NCBI RefSeq assembly: GCF_014656545.1
Contig: NZ_BNDS01000019.1
Coordinates: forward strand, 1 to 64,000
Direction: 5' to 3'
From: Neobacillus kokaensis
GTDB taxonomy: Bacteria > Bacillota > Bacilli > Bacillales > Cytobacillaceae
DNA length: 64,000 nt
Under the pieces are notes generated by a model that made no database searches, was not told the origin of the DNA, and was given only the letters and a program-made list of their open reading frames with translations. The position numbers were made by a program, and so were the translations under genes. Positions 36,286-45,332 of the stretch are shown here, piece by piece. Each line of letters starts with the position of its first letter. The stretch's first letter is position 1.

Positions 36286-37044
36286 TTAGTACGTTAAAAG
36301 ATTTAATGTTTTTCTTAGTTCCGACACAGCAATTTGTCCTGGAGCCGATTCTTTTCCAGCAGAACCAAATGTTAGTGCGGAACCAAATGTTCCACCGGCC
36401 AGGCGGCTGATCACGCCTATGCTTCCCATGGAAATAGTAATTATCGGTCTATCTGCATATTGGGTATACATTGTATTGGTTGCATGCAACAAAGTCAGTA
36501 CATCTTCTTGGCAAGTCGGCATGACGGCAATTTTCGGAAGATTCCCGCCTAATTCCTGAGCTCTTCTTAAACGTGCCACAATTTCCTCTTTTGGAGGGGT
36601 TTTCTCAAAATCATGATTAGAAATAATGACAAATACATTATTTAAGTGGGCTGATTGGATTAATGATTTTACAAGAGATTCTTCATTAAATAATTCAACA
36701 TCAATGATGTCAGCATGGCCGGTTTCAATAATTGCTTTATTCAATTCCATATAATATCCCGGACTGATTTCCTTTTCGCCGCCTTCTTTTGCACTTCTGA
36801 AGGTAAATATTATCGGTGTGTCGGAAAGAATCGCTCGGATTTGCTTTAATGCGTCTTTCACCTTTTGTATATCATCAACCTGTTGAAAAAAGTCTGCCCG
36901 CCACTCCACAATATCCAAATCAATTGTTTTTAACCTTTTTGCTTCATCTAATAATTCCGTTAATGTTTTTCCAACCATTGGTACACAAATTTTCGGGGCT
37001 CCTTCACCGATGGTGATGCCGCGGACTTTAATGGTTTTCTTCAT
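36286..37044 (-). CDS. aroD: 3-dehydroquinate dehydratase, type I
   Basis: This 252-residue class I dehydroquinase carries out the third shikimate pathway step. It forms a Schiff base with dehydroquinate through the lysine in LPKIAVMPTC (around 170). The catalytic histidine is in VFVIISNHDFEKTP (around 143), and the substrate-binding VEWRADFF (46-53) and ISMGSIGVISRLAGGTFGSALTFG are intact. It lies five bases after aroK, forming a two-gene shikimate operon. Confidence 0.95.
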   Translation of the reverse strand: MKKTIKVRGITIGEGAPKICVPMVGKTLTELLDEAKRLKTIDLDIVEWRADFFQQVDDIQKVKDALKQIRAILSDTPIIFTFRSAKEGGEKEISPGYYMELNKAIIETGHADIIDVELFNEESLVKSLIQSAHLNNVFVIISNHDFEKTPPKEEIVARLRRAQELGGNLPKIAVMPTCQEDVLTLLHATNTMYTQYADRPIITISMGSIGVISRLAGGTFGSALTFGSAGKESAPGQIAVSELRKTLNLLTY

Positions 37045-37049
37045 AATAT

Positions 37050-37562
37050 CTATTCCACCTTTAGGAGAATTTCATTTACGACTTCTTCTGGATTCTTGTG
37101 ATCAACTTCAATTTGTAAATGATGATCAGAATAGATCGCTTTCCTCTTATTAAAAAGCCCTTCCATTTCTTCGATTGTTTTTCCTTGCAGTACTGGTCTG
37201 CTGTCGATGATAAGACTGAGCCTGTCCTTCCAGTTTTCGAATGAAATATTTAAATAAATGACTGTGCAGTTTGTCAGGCATTCATTTTTGATATCATTCT
37301 GCAAGAATGCGCCCCCGCCGACGGAAATGATTTTACTTTCCTGTTTAGTAATTCTTGTAATTAACTCTTTTTCTTTATCTCTAAATACCTTTTCACCAAA
37401 TTTCTGAAAAATTTCCGGAATCGGTATATTGAATTCTTTTTCTATTTCTTCATCTATATCGATAAATTCACGATTAAGTTTTTCTGAAAGCCGCTTGGAG
37501 ACCGTCGTCTTACCAACCCCCATAAAGCCTATTAATACAATACTTTTGTTTTTATTACTCAC
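37050..37562 (-). CDS. aroK: shikimate kinase
   Basis: This 170-residue kinase phosphorylates shikimate with ATP. Walker A is GFMGVGKTT (residues 12-20), the substrate-binding aspartate lies in FIDIDEEIE (34-42), and SVGGGAFL and SRPVLQGKT (lid region) are present. GCAGGAGG precedes the ATG. It shares an operon with aroD. The 5' flank holds a 52-bp tandem repeat array. Confidence 0.93.
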   Translation of the reverse strand: MSNKNKSIVLIGFMGVGKTTVSKRLSEKLNREFIDIDEEIEKEFNIPIPEIFQKFGEKVFRDKEKELITRITKQESKIISVGGGAFLQNDIKNECLTNCTVIYLNISFENWKDRLSLIIDSRPVLQGKTIEEMEGLFNKRKAIYSDHHLQIEVDHKNPEEVVNEILLKVE

Positions 37563-37630
37563 TTAAATTCCTCCTGCTTCAAAGAACAATCTTTAGGTAA
37601 TTATAAATCTTCTGATTATATATGACAAAA

Positions 37631-38005
37631 CCTATTTTGAGCGATTGCACTCCTTTTTTATTGCCTAGTGTAACTTTACCTTTTATACGCGACCGAGCAA
37701 CTCCTTTTTTTAGAGACACGGTCGCCTAAAACCTTTATACGCTACCATGACACTCTTTTTTGCTTGCTCTCGGTCGGCTATACCCCTTATACGCTACCCT
37801 TACACTCTTTTTTGCTTGCTCTCGGTAGCCTATAACCCTTATAAGCTACTCACCTACTCTTTTTTCATCGCTTTCGGTCGCCTATACCCCTTATAAGCTA
37901 CCCTAACACTCTTTTTTGCTTGCTCTCGAGCGCCTATAACCTTTATACGCTATCGTGCGACCCATTTTTTTCACTCTCTCGGTCGTTTATAACTCCTTAT
38001 ACACA
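37631..38005. repeat. 52-bp-period tandem repeat array A
   Basis: Units starting with TTATACGC or TTATAAGC begin at 37683, 37735, 37787, 37839, 37891 and 37943, exactly 52 bases apart, with a degenerate unit before and a partial one after. Shared parts include CACTCTTTTTTGCTTGCTCTC. The junctions form a dyad of the type GTAGC-TATAA...TTATA-GCTAC. Units differ by a few bases each. The array fills the gap between aroK and the peptide ABC operon; I see no gene or RNA gene in it. Confidence 0.9.
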
Positions 38006-38035
38006 CAAGATACCCCTCTCCATATCAGCATCACA

Positions 38036-38062
38036 TAAAAAAGACCCCGTTATGGAGTCTTT
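38036..38062 (-). terminator. peptide ABC operon terminator
   Basis: AGACTCC...GGGGTCT (one G-U pair) followed on the minus strand by TTTTTTATG, five bases after the last permease gene. Confidence 0.82.
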
Positions 38063-38066
38063 TCAT

Positions 38067-38969
38067 CTAGTTTTTCATTTTCGGATCGAGCACGTCACGC
38101 AATCCGTCCCCCATCAGGTTAAATCCAAGCACTGTCAGCATGATGGCCATACCTGGGAAAAATAATGTCCATGGGGCGTTAGTTATATAGTTCTTGGAAT
38201 CGGCCAGCATTTTCCCCCACTCTGGTGTCGGCGGCTGGGCGCCCAAACCGAGGAAGCCTAAGGCTGCTGCCTCAATAATTGCAGTGGCAATAGCAAGTGT
38301 TGCCTGAACTATTACCGGAGAAATACTGTTCGGTAAAATATGGCGAAAGAGAATCCGAGAATCCTTCATCCCAATCGCACGCGCTGACATAATGTACTCT
38401 TCCTGCTTAACACTTAACACTTTTGAGCGGACAAGCCGGCCAAAGTTTGGCACATTGATAACAGCAATCGCGATTAAAGCGTTTTGCAGTGACGGACCAA
38501 GAATCGCGACAACGGCAATCGCCAATAGAATGCTAGGGAAAGCCAGCATAATATCGAACATTCGCGAAATAATCGTATCCACCCAGCGGCCGTAGTATCC
38601 TGCCACAATTCCTAGGAACGTGCCAACTACTACAGAGCCTAAAACTGAGAAAAACCCTACCCACAAAGAAATTCTTGCTCCATACAGCACCCGGGAAAAA
38701 ATATCGCGTCCGAAGTCGTCCGTACCAAACCAATGCTTGCTTGAAGGGGCCTGCATCCGCTCGGACATGACTTGTTCTTTAAAGCCGTATGGAGCGATCC
38801 ACGGGGCAATGATGGCGATAATGATAAAAAAGATAACAATTGCTAGACCGATGACGGCTAAACGATTTTTATAAAAGGACCGCCATGCCTCCTTCCACGG
38901 AGGTATAAACTTTTCTTCAGCTGGTATCGTCGTCTGTATATCAGCTGTATTTTTTGCAAGTTCTGCCAC
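38067..38969 (-). CDS. peptide ABC transporter permease (DppC/OppC type)
   Basis: This 300-residue inner-membrane subunit has an N-terminal helix, a periplasmic-like segment with HWFGTDDFGRDIFSRVLYGAR (landmarks HWFGTDDFGRD, around 79-89), and five further helices. The EAA-loop for ATPase contact is EEYIMSARAIGMKDSRILFRHILPN (landmarks SARAIGMKDS). These are diagnostic of DppC/OppC permeases. It is the last gene of the five-gene operon, 13 bases after the DppB-type gene. Substrate inferred to be di- or oligopeptides; nickel or glutathione systems share the same folds. Confidence 0.9.
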   Translation of the reverse strand: MAELAKNTADIQTTIPAEEKFIPPWKEAWRSFYKNRLAVIGLAIVIFFIIIAIIAPWIAPYGFKEQVMSERMQAPSSKHWFGTDDFGRDIFSRVLYGARISLWVGFFSVLGSVVVGTFLGIVAGYYGRWVDTIISRMFDIMLAFPSILLAIAVVAILGPSLQNALIAIAVINVPNFGRLVRSKVLSVKQEEYIMSARAIGMKDSRILFRHILPNSISPVIVQATLAIATAIIEAAALGFLGLGAQPPTPEWGKMLADSKNYITNAPWTLFFPGMAIMLTVLGFNLMGDGLRDVLDPKMKN

Positions 38970-38982
38970 TAACGGTCCCCCC

Positions 38983-39999
38983 TTATTTAGTAAATTTTAT
39001 TCGCGGATCGATAAGAACATATAATAGATCCACAATCAAATTGATTAGAACGAAGATTGCAGCGATAATCAGAATCCCAGATTGGATAACAGGGTAATCA
39101 CGGAAATTAATAGCATCATATAAATATCTGCCTATCCCAGGCCAGCCGAAGATCGTTTCTGTTAAAATCGCTCCACCTAATAGCAGACCTGTTTGTAGAC
39201 CGATAACTGTAAGAACAGGAATAATGGCATTTTTTAATGAATGCTTGTACACCACCCAAAACATTCTCAAGCCTTTAGCTCTAGCAGTACGAACGTAATC
39301 GGATCTCATGACCTCAAGCATCGTTGCCCGTGTCATCCTGGCAATTATCGCCATTGGGATTGTTGCAAGGGCAGCACTAGGTAAAATCAAATGCTGAAAA
39401 ACTATTTTAAATTGATCAAACCTTCCTTGCAGAAGTGTATCAAGCAAATAAATATTCGTTATCGATGTAACAGGGTCTCTGGGGTTCTCTCTCCCCGTTG
39501 TCGGCAGCCAGCCTAATTCAATTGAAAATACCCATTGTCCCATTAAACCAAGCCAGAAAATTGGCATCGAGACGCCAACTAAAGCAAAGACCATCGCGGC
39601 ATAATCAAACCATGATTTTGAAAACCATGCGCTGATGATTCCGGCATTGACGCCGATAATAACAGCAATAATGATAGCAACTACCGTTAACTCCATTGTT
39701 GCTGCCAGATATGGCCAAACTTCCTGATTGATTGGACCCCTTGTCCGAAGTGATATTCCTAAATCTCCATGCAGGAGGGCACTAATATAATCAAAATATT
39801 GTATGTACCACGGCTGTTCAAGGCCTAATTGTTTCGTCAGTGCCGCGATTGTTTCTTTTGTGGCCCTTTGTCCAAGAATTACCTGTGCTGGGTTTCCCGG
39901 GATGGCATGGATAATTGCAAATACAATCAAGGTCATGCCGATTAAAACAGGTATTAATGAAAGTATTCGCCGGACTGTATAGGTTAGCAACTTCCTCAC
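38983..39999 (-). CDS. peptide ABC transporter permease (DppB/OppB type)
   Basis: This 338-residue membrane subunit starts with the typical YTVRRILSLIPVLIGMTLIVF helix and has GDLGISLRTRGP and the EAA-loop with DYVRTARAKGLRMFWVVYKHSLKNA (landmarks YVRTARAKGL, around 231-240). It ends in PRIKF, as usual for DppB. It pairs with the DppC-type subunit downstream to form the channel. A ribosome site, AGGTGAGG, precedes the start. Confidence 0.9.
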   Translation of the reverse strand: MRKLLTYTVRRILSLIPVLIGMTLIVFAIIHAIPGNPAQVILGQRATKETIAALTKQLGLEQPWYIQYFDYISALLHGDLGISLRTRGPINQEVWPYLAATMELTVVAIIIAVIIGVNAGIISAWFSKSWFDYAAMVFALVGVSMPIFWLGLMGQWVFSIELGWLPTTGRENPRDPVTSITNIYLLDTLLQGRFDQFKIVFQHLILPSAALATIPMAIIARMTRATMLEVMRSDYVRTARAKGLRMFWVVYKHSLKNAIIPVLTVIGLQTGLLLGGAILTETIFGWPGIGRYLYDAINFRDYPVIQSGILIIAAIFVLINLIVDLLYVLIDPRIKFTK

Positions 40000-40030
40000 C
40001 TCTTTTTTGAATTATTTCTATGATTTCTGA

Positions 40031-40093
40031 TTCTCAGATAAATGCAGTAAATCGCGGATATTATCCAAAAACTCGCGGATTATCACTGTAATT
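40031..40093. repeat. 21-bp-period tandem repeat, three units
   Basis: TCTCAGATAAATG, TCGCGGATATTAT and TCGCGGATTATCA start at 40031, 40052 and 40073, 21 bases apart. The core AACTCGCGGATAT is the reverse complement of the TATCTGCGAGTT core at 6351-6434. It lies between the permease gene and the internal terminator of the peptide ABC operon. Confidence 0.7.
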
Positions 40094-40117
40094 ATTTCCA
40101 AATACAAATCCTTGTTG

Positions 40118-40146
40118 GAAAAAGGGGAGGTAAAGTCACCTCCCCT
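40118..40146 (-). terminator. intra-operon terminator after the peptide-binding protein gene
   Basis: AGGGGAGGT-GACTTT-ACCTCCCCT forms a nine-base-pair GC-rich stem followed by TTTCC on the minus strand, 13 bases past the stop of the binding-protein gene. Partial termination here would raise the level of binding protein over the permeases. Confidence 0.75.
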
Positions 40147-40158
40147 CTCATAACACAG

Positions 40159-41778
40159 TTACTGTTTGAATTCGACTTTACTTAATACTTCAGAACCAGT
40201 TGGATGCGGCAGGTAATTTGCCACATCTTTAGCTGCTGCCAATAGCGGCGTTGAGTGAACAAGCGGCACCCATGGAGCATCTTCATGGATAATTTCTTGC
40301 GCTTTCTTATAAAGCTCGTTACGCTTTTCTTGGTCAGAAATCGTTTGAGCTTCTATTAAAATATCATGCAGTTCATCATTGCTATACTGTGCATTATTAT
40401 TGGCTCCAATGCTGTCTTTATCAAGCAATGTGTATAGGAAGTTATCTGGGTCACCGTTGTCTCCAGTCCAGCCAAGCATGAACATATCAAACTCACCTTT
40501 GGTTGCCTTATCTAAATAAGTAGGCCAGTCAACCGATTTAATGTTTGCTTTGATATTAATTTTGCTTAAGCTTTCTTGAATAACTTCTGCAACCTTTTGT
40601 GCTTCAGGCATGTATGGCCGTGCTACAGGCATTGCCCATAGGTCAATTTCAAAACCTTTTTCAAGACCAGCTTCTTTAAGTAATGCTTTTGCCTTTTCTA
40701 AGTCATACGGATACTCTTGAATCGCATCGTTGTATCCTTCAATCGAAGGAGGCATTGGGTTTTTCGCAGCAAGTGCTTTACCGCCGTAGAATGCATCGAT
40801 AATCGTCTTTTTATCAATAGCATGGTTGATTGCTTGACGAACAAGCTTATTATCAAACGGCTTACGAGTAGTTGTAAGACCTAGATAACCCACGTTCATG
40901 GATGGACGTTCGATGATTTGCAGCTTATCATTTGCCGTTACAGTTGCTTCATCTGAATTATTTAAACCATCCATTACGTCGATTTCACCATTTGCAAGGG
41001 CATTAAGACGTGCCGTATTTTCCGGGATGACGCGGAAAATGATTTTATTTAACTTAGGAAGGCTCTTATCCCAGTATTCAGTGTTCTTTTCAATGACAAT
41101 CTTGTCATTTGCCTTCCACTCAACGAATTTGAATGGACCAGTACCAACTGGATTTTTTCTGAAATCGTCGCCATATTTTTCAAGGGCTGCCGGGCTGGCA
41201 ATGCCAAACATGGACATAGCAAGATTTTTCAAGAATGGTGCTTGAGGTCTTTTTAAAGTAAATTGTACTGTGTGATCATCAATTGCTTTAATTTCCTTAA
41301 TCACATGGCCTTCGTCCTTCTTAAATCCACCAAACATTGTGTAATATGGGAATTTCTCTGCATCACCATTCATCCAGCGATTAAAGTTGAAGATGACTGC
41401 TTCGGCATTAAAATCAGTACCGTCATGGAATTTTACCCCTTGACGCAGATTGAAGGTATAGGTTAAGCCATCATCAGAAACTTCCCATTTTTCAGCAAGG
41501 CCCGGATGAATTGTTGTATCTTGCTCGCCGTAATTTAACAAAGTTTCAAAAATATTAATTGTAACCTTGAAAGTTTCACCTTCAGTAGTAGTGATTGGGT
41601 CTAGCGAAGCAGAGTCACCGCCGCGGCCATAGACAAGCGTATCTTTGGCAGGAGCGCCGCCCTCAGCCGGCTTCTCTTTATCGCCAGCATTGGAATTCGA
41701 TTTGTCGCTGCAGCCAACAAGGAACATACTGATGGCTAATAAAGAAATTAGCAGCATTTTTAACATTTTGTTCTTCAT
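40159..41778 (-). CDS. peptide ABC transporter substrate-binding lipoprotein
   Basis: This 539-residue lipoprotein has signal MKNKMLKMLLISLLAISMF and lipobox LVGC, with Cys23 lipidated. A low-complexity linker follows. The SBP_bac_5 fold then shows SASLDPITTTEGET and the cluster signature GLTYTFNLRQGVKFHDGTDFNAEAV (landmarks LRQGVKFHDGTDF, around 109-121). It captures peptides, or a similar ligand, outside the membrane for the DppBC-type channel. Unusually for an opp/dpp operon it lies between the ATPase and permease genes, and is followed by an internal terminator. Confidence 0.9.
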   Translation of the reverse strand: MKNKMLKMLLISLLAISMFLVGCSDKSNSNAGDKEKPAEGGAPAKDTLVYGRGGDSASLDPITTTEGETFKVTINIFETLLNYGEQDTTIHPGLAEKWEVSDDGLTYTFNLRQGVKFHDGTDFNAEAVIFNFNRWMNGDAEKFPYYTMFGGFKKDEGHVIKEIKAIDDHTVQFTLKRPQAPFLKNLAMSMFGIASPAALEKYGDDFRKNPVGTGPFKFVEWKANDKIVIEKNTEYWDKSLPKLNKIIFRVIPENTARLNALANGEIDVMDGLNNSDEATVTANDKLQIIERPSMNVGYLGLTTTRKPFDNKLVRQAINHAIDKKTIIDAFYGGKALAAKNPMPPSIEGYNDAIQEYPYDLEKAKALLKEAGLEKGFEIDLWAMPVARPYMPEAQKVAEVIQESLSKINIKANIKSVDWPTYLDKATKGEFDMFMLGWTGDNGDPDNFLYTLLDKDSIGANNNAQYSNDELHDILIEAQTISDQEKRNELYKKAQEIIHEDAPWVPLVHSTPLLAAAKDVANYLPHPTGSEVLSKVEFKQ

Positions 41779-41828
41779 TTAGTTTCTTACCCCCCATTTT
41801 TTTGTTTTAATATCATAAATGCCGCCCA

Positions 41829-42797
41829 TCACTCGTTATATAAATGGCAGGCAACATAATGACCATTAAGAACACGCTCTATTGGTCTTGTTGTTTTACA
41901 AATATCCAAGCACTCTCCGCATCTTGTATGAAACGCACAACCAGACGGAGGATTTGCCGGACTTGGAAGGTCCCCTTCTATTAAAATCGTATTCTTCTTT
42001 AAATCGGGGTCCGGGATTGGGACAGCGGAAAGCAGTGCTTTTGTATATGGATGTAATGGAGTATCGTATAGTTCTTCACTCTCAGCTAATTCTATTAATC
42101 TACCTAAATACATCACGCCTACCCGGTCGCTGATGTGCCGGACAACACCTAAGTCGTGGGCGATAAAGATATAGGTTAGCCGAAATTCCTGTTGAATATC
42201 TTTCATTAGATTAAGCACCTGAGCTTGAATCGAAACATCAAGAGCCGAGACTGGCTCATCCGCAATTATCAGTTTCGGCTTGGTCATGAGTGCTCTCGCA
42301 ATCCCAATCCGCTGACGCTGTCCGCCGCTGAATTGATGCGGATACCTTTTAGCATGGTAACTGCTCAAGCCAACAACCTCGAGCATTTCCTTCACTCGTT
42401 TTCGGCGCTCCTCCGTTGTCCCAATTCCATGGACAATTAAGGGTTCTTCTAAAATTTGCTCAATGGAGTGCCGAGGATTGAGGGATGCATAAGGGTCTTG
42501 AAAGACCATTTGAATGTCTCGGCGGACTTTACGTAATTCCGACTTTGACATCTTGGTAATCTCTTTATCTTCAAAAATAATAGAACCGTCACTTGCTTCT
42601 ATTAGACGCATCAAAAGGCGGCCGGTTGTCGATTTGCCACATCCGGATTCCCCAACTATGCCCAAGGTTTCACCTTTTTTCACATAAAAAGAAACGTCAT
42701 CAACCGCTTTTACTTCTCCTTGTTTCCTTCCCAATACTCCGCCAGTTATAGGGAAATACTTTTTAAGTCCGTTTACTTCAAGAAGTAACTCCGACAT
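41829..42797 (-). CDS. peptide ABC transporter ATP-binding protein (DppF/OppF type)
   Basis: This 322-residue ATPase has Walker A GESGCGKST, signature FSGGQRQRIGIARAL, Walker B LIIADEPVSALDVS and the OppF-type C-terminal cysteine region GCAFHTRCGECLDICK, which in this family can bind an Fe-S cluster. It overlaps the DppD-type gene by 20 bases. It forms a heterodimer with that protein to power peptide import. Confidence 0.92.
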   Translation of the reverse strand: MSELLLEVNGLKKYFPITGGVLGRKQGEVKAVDDVSFYVKKGETLGIVGESGCGKSTTGRLLMRLIEASDGSIIFEDKEITKMSKSELRKVRRDIQMVFQDPYASLNPRHSIEQILEEPLIVHGIGTTEERRKRVKEMLEVVGLSSYHAKRYPHQFSGGQRQRIGIARALMTKPKLIIADEPVSALDVSIQAQVLNLMKDIQQEFRLTYIFIAHDLGVVRHISDRVGVMYLGRLIELAESEELYDTPLHPYTKALLSAVPIPDPDLKKNTILIEGDLPSPANPPSGCAFHTRCGECLDICKTTRPIERVLNGHYVACHLYNE

Positions 42798-43791
42798 GTT
42801 CGTCTCTCCCCTCTTTCAATGTATGTAGGAAACAGCGCACTTCATGTCCGTCTTTTTCCAAATTATATAAATCAGGTGCATCTAATCGGCACCTTTCAAA
42901 TACTTCAGTACATCTAGCAGCAAAACGACAGCCTTGTAATATACTTCCCGGTGTCGGAACTGTTCCTGGTATACTATAAAGTCGTTCTTTCTTTTCTTTT
43001 AAATTTGGAACCGATTTCAATAATCCTTTCGTATAAGGATGCTGTGGGTTTTTCAAGATGGTTCGTACGTCTCCCTGCTCTACTACCTGTCCGGCGTACA
43101 TGACGATTACCCGTTCACAGATTTCGGCGACGACACCTAAATCGTGGGTAATCAAAATAATCGAGGTATTGGTTTTTTGATTCAACTCTTTCATTAATGC
43201 AAGAATTTGTGCCTGAATGGTCACATCAAGGGCAGTTGTCGGCTCGTCCGCAATTAACACTCTTGGATTACAAGCCATTGCCATCGCAATCATCACACGT
43301 TGACGCATACCCCCAGAGAGTTGATGCGGATACTCTTTTAGAATTCCTTCCGCCCTTGGAATTCCCACTAGCTTTAATAACTCGATGCTGCGGGCAATTG
43401 CTTCTGTTTTTGAAAATTTAGTATGTAAGCGAATAGCTTCCATTAATTGGTTGCCGATTGTAAATAATGGATTGAGAGACGTCATTGGCTCCTGGAAAAT
43501 CATTGAAATCTGGTTACCTCGAATTTTTCTCCATTCTTTTTCAGAAATATTTTTAAGATCTTTTCCATCAAAAATGATTTCACCATTCTCAATTTTCCCA
43601 GGCGGAATTGGTATTAGGCCCATCGCTGCAAGTGAAGTGACACTTTTGCCGCTCCCGGATTCGCCGACAATCCCGAGAATTTCTCCTTCTCTTAATTCAA
43701 AGCTGATTCCATCCACAGCAGGAAGGAACTTCTTGCCTGATTGGAAGGAAACCTTTAAATCTTGTATTTGTAGAATAGGTTCATTTTTCAC
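42778..43791 (-). CDS. peptide ABC transporter ATP-binding protein (DppD/OppD type)
   Basis: This 337-residue ATPase is the first gene of the operon and starts at GTG behind AGGTGGAAAA. Walker A is GESGSGKSV, the signature LSGGMRQRVMIAMAM, and Walker B VLIADEPTTALDVT. The C-terminal GCRFAARCTEVFERC carries the four-cysteine pattern of the oligopeptide ATPase domain. No clear operator was recognised upstream; the region 43,792-43,950 is very AT-rich. Confidence 0.92.
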   Translation of the reverse strand: MKNEPILQIQDLKVSFQSGKKFLPAVDGISFELREGEILGIVGESGSGKSVTSLAAMGLIPIPPGKIENGEIIFDGKDLKNISEKEWRKIRGNQISMIFQEPMTSLNPLFTIGNQLMEAIRLHTKFSKTEAIARSIELLKLVGIPRAEGILKEYPHQLSGGMRQRVMIAMAMACNPRVLIADEPTTALDVTIQAQILALMKELNQKTNTSIILITHDLGVVAEICERVIVMYAGQVVEQGDVRTILKNPQHPYTKGLLKSVPNLKEKKERLYSIPGTVPTPGSILQGCRFAARCTEVFERCRLDAPDLYNLEKDGHEVRCFLHTLKEGRDEHVGVTS

Positions 43792-43944
43792 TTTTCCACC
43801 TACCTAATCGTTATAATATAACTTCGTGAAAATATCATAAAATAATAAATATTATGACAATTATATCATACAACATTTTCTAAAAAAACTCAAAATTGGT
43901 TATATATATAAAAAAGGTACCCGCCGCCTAGTCACAAAGACCTA

Positions 43945-43997
43945 AAAAAAGATGCCTGCCCCCACTATGGATAACTCAGTACCACAGTGGGGGCAGG
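43945..43997 (-). terminator. MerR-family gene terminator
   Basis: GCCTGCCCCCACT...AGTGGGGGCAGGC is a long GC-rich stem followed on the minus strand by ATCTTTTTTTAGG, 12 bases after the stop of the regulator. Confidence 0.9.
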
Positions 43998-44009
43998 CCC
44001 CATATAATA

Positions 44010-44774
44010 TTATTGTTTAAATCCGGTATAAATAAGAATGGCATCTCTTAGAAATTCGGCTGTCCCGAGTTGTCCTTTGTCATAGTAGGATTTGAATCTT
44101 TCATCTTCTACGTACATTCTCGCGAGACCTGCATGGGCCTCCTTACTGTATTCGTTCCAGTAATAGGTAAGCCATTTTTTATGCAGACCAGCTGCTTTTT
44201 GCCCTAACTCTCCTGCAGGATCAGCAGTTTTCATGGCTTCCGTAAGGGTTTTCGTTACTTGTTCTGCAAGAGCTGTGACCTCTTCATATTGTTTCTGTGT
44301 CATCTTTAGAAATTTGGCATTTGAGAGGTCAACCGTATCACTGCCGTATTTCTCTCTAATTTCCTCTCCGAAATTTTTTTCATTCTCATCTATCGTTTTC
44401 TTCTTAAAGCCTTCAAATTTTTCTTTATCAGACATTTCCGTTCTCCCTTCCGAATGAGCAATTGTCTTTTCAACATTCGCAATTAATTGGTTAAGTTGTT
44501 CACGCTTTTCAAGGAGCTTTTTCCGATGTTCTGTAAGCGCCTTTTGGGCATTAAATGCGGGGTCTGTGATGATCTCCTTAATATCCTCAAGACCTAAACC
44601 TAATTCACGATAGAACAGGATTTGCTGCAGACAGTCAACTTCCGCTTGACCATATATACGGTAACCCGACGAAGTCACTCTAGCCGGCTTAAGAAGGCCA
44701 ATTTCATCATAATACCTTAAAGTTCTGCTGCTCACACCCGCCAAACTTGCCAGCTTCTGCACTGTATACTCCAC
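44010..44774 (-). CDS. MerR family regulator with TipA-like ligand-binding domain
   Basis: This 254-residue regulator has a MerR winged helix (YTVQKLASLAGVSSRTLRYYDEIGLLKP, landmarks LAGVSSRTLRYYDEIGLL at 10-27), a dimerisation coiled coil (about 75-115) and a C-terminal TipAS-type domain with WLTYYWNEYSKEAHAGLARMYVEDERF (landmarks AHAGLARMYVEDERF). The closest known B. subtilis relative is Mta, which activates multidrug efflux genes. TipAS domains bind thiopeptide-like or hydrophobic compounds. No target operon lies beside it except possibly the divergent DoxX gene; the ligand is unknown. Confidence 0.88.
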   Translation of the reverse strand: MEYTVQKLASLAGVSSRTLRYYDEIGLLKPARVTSSGYRIYGQAEVDCLQQILFYRELGLGLEDIKEIITDPAFNAQKALTEHRKKLLEKREQLNQLIANVEKTIAHSEGRTEMSDKEKFEGFKKKTIDENEKNFGEEIREKYGSDTVDLSNAKFLKMTQKQYEEVTALAEQVTKTLTEAMKTADPAGELGQKAAGLHKKWLTYYWNEYSKEAHAGLARMYVEDERFKSYYDKGQLGTAEFLRDAILIYTGFKQ

Positions 44775-44840
44775 TGAACCATCACCTCCTCTATAACCAA
44801 CAATACACCTTTACGCAACGTCAAGGTCAACAACTAAAAT

Positions 44841-44855
44841 TGGTGCCTGACACCA
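44841..44855. repeat. remnant of the GGTGCCTGACACC repeat
   Basis: TGGTGCCTGACACCA matches one arm end of the palindromes at 3,631, 25,117 and 54,378. It lies in the short gap between the MerR-type regulator and the DoxX gene and is probably a decayed copy. Confidence 0.65.
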
Positions 44856-44926
44856 TTTTTATTAAACCACTTTTTTAGTATTGTTTGTCCTTCATGGTGC
44901 ATAAAGTTGTACAAAGGGGGATGAAC

Positions 44927-45286
44927 ATGCGATATTTATCAACTATGAAGCTTATTCGATATGCGGTCGCATATGTTTTCGTTATTTCCGGGTTGATGAA
45001 ATTGTTAAATACGGAAACAGCCAATCATTTTATTGGCCTAGGATTGCCGTATCCTGAGATGATGCTCCATCTGGTGATTATTCTTGAGATTGGCTGCGGC
45101 ATTTTGGTATTGCTAAATAAGTGTGTTAGAACAGCGGTGATCCCGTTAATTGCAATTATAATTGCAGCCATTCTAATCACAAAGCTTCCATATTTAAACT
45201 CTAACCTGCTGCAATTTGCTTTTTATGCAAAACTAGACATTGTGATGTTAGTTTTACTAGGAATCCTATATAACCGAAACCAATAA
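44927..45286 (+). CDS. small DoxX-like membrane protein
   Basis: This 119-residue protein with four hydrophobic helices begins (M)RYLSTMKLIRYAVAYVFVISGLMKLL and resembles the DoxX fold (helix 1 ending in SG..KLL, helix 2 with EIGCGILVLL). The ATG at 44927 is chosen because AAAGGGGG lies about six bases before it; another ATG two codons earlier is too close. Function unknown. It is divergent from the MerR/TipA regulator, so it could be its target, though nothing in the sequence proves this. Confidence 0.7.
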   Translation: MRYLSTMKLIRYAVAYVFVISGLMKLLNTETANHFIGLGLPYPEMMLHLVIILEIGCGILVLLNKCVRTAVIPLIAIIIAAILITKLPYLNSNLLQFAFYAKLDIVMLVLLGILYNRNQ

Positions 45287-45296
45287 AATTTACAAA

Positions 45297-45332
45297 AAAC
45301 CAGATTGTCTTTACGCCAATCTGGTTTTTTTC
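45297..45332 (+). terminator. DoxX-like gene terminator
   Basis: AAACCAGATTG...CAATCTGGTTT, eleven base pairs, followed by TTTTT. Confidence 0.92.

Noticed and set aside
37631..38005. Possible CRISPR array at the 52-base repeats
   Set aside because: Whole units repeat with scattered changes; there are no constant repeats separated by unique spacers, and no cas genes nearby.
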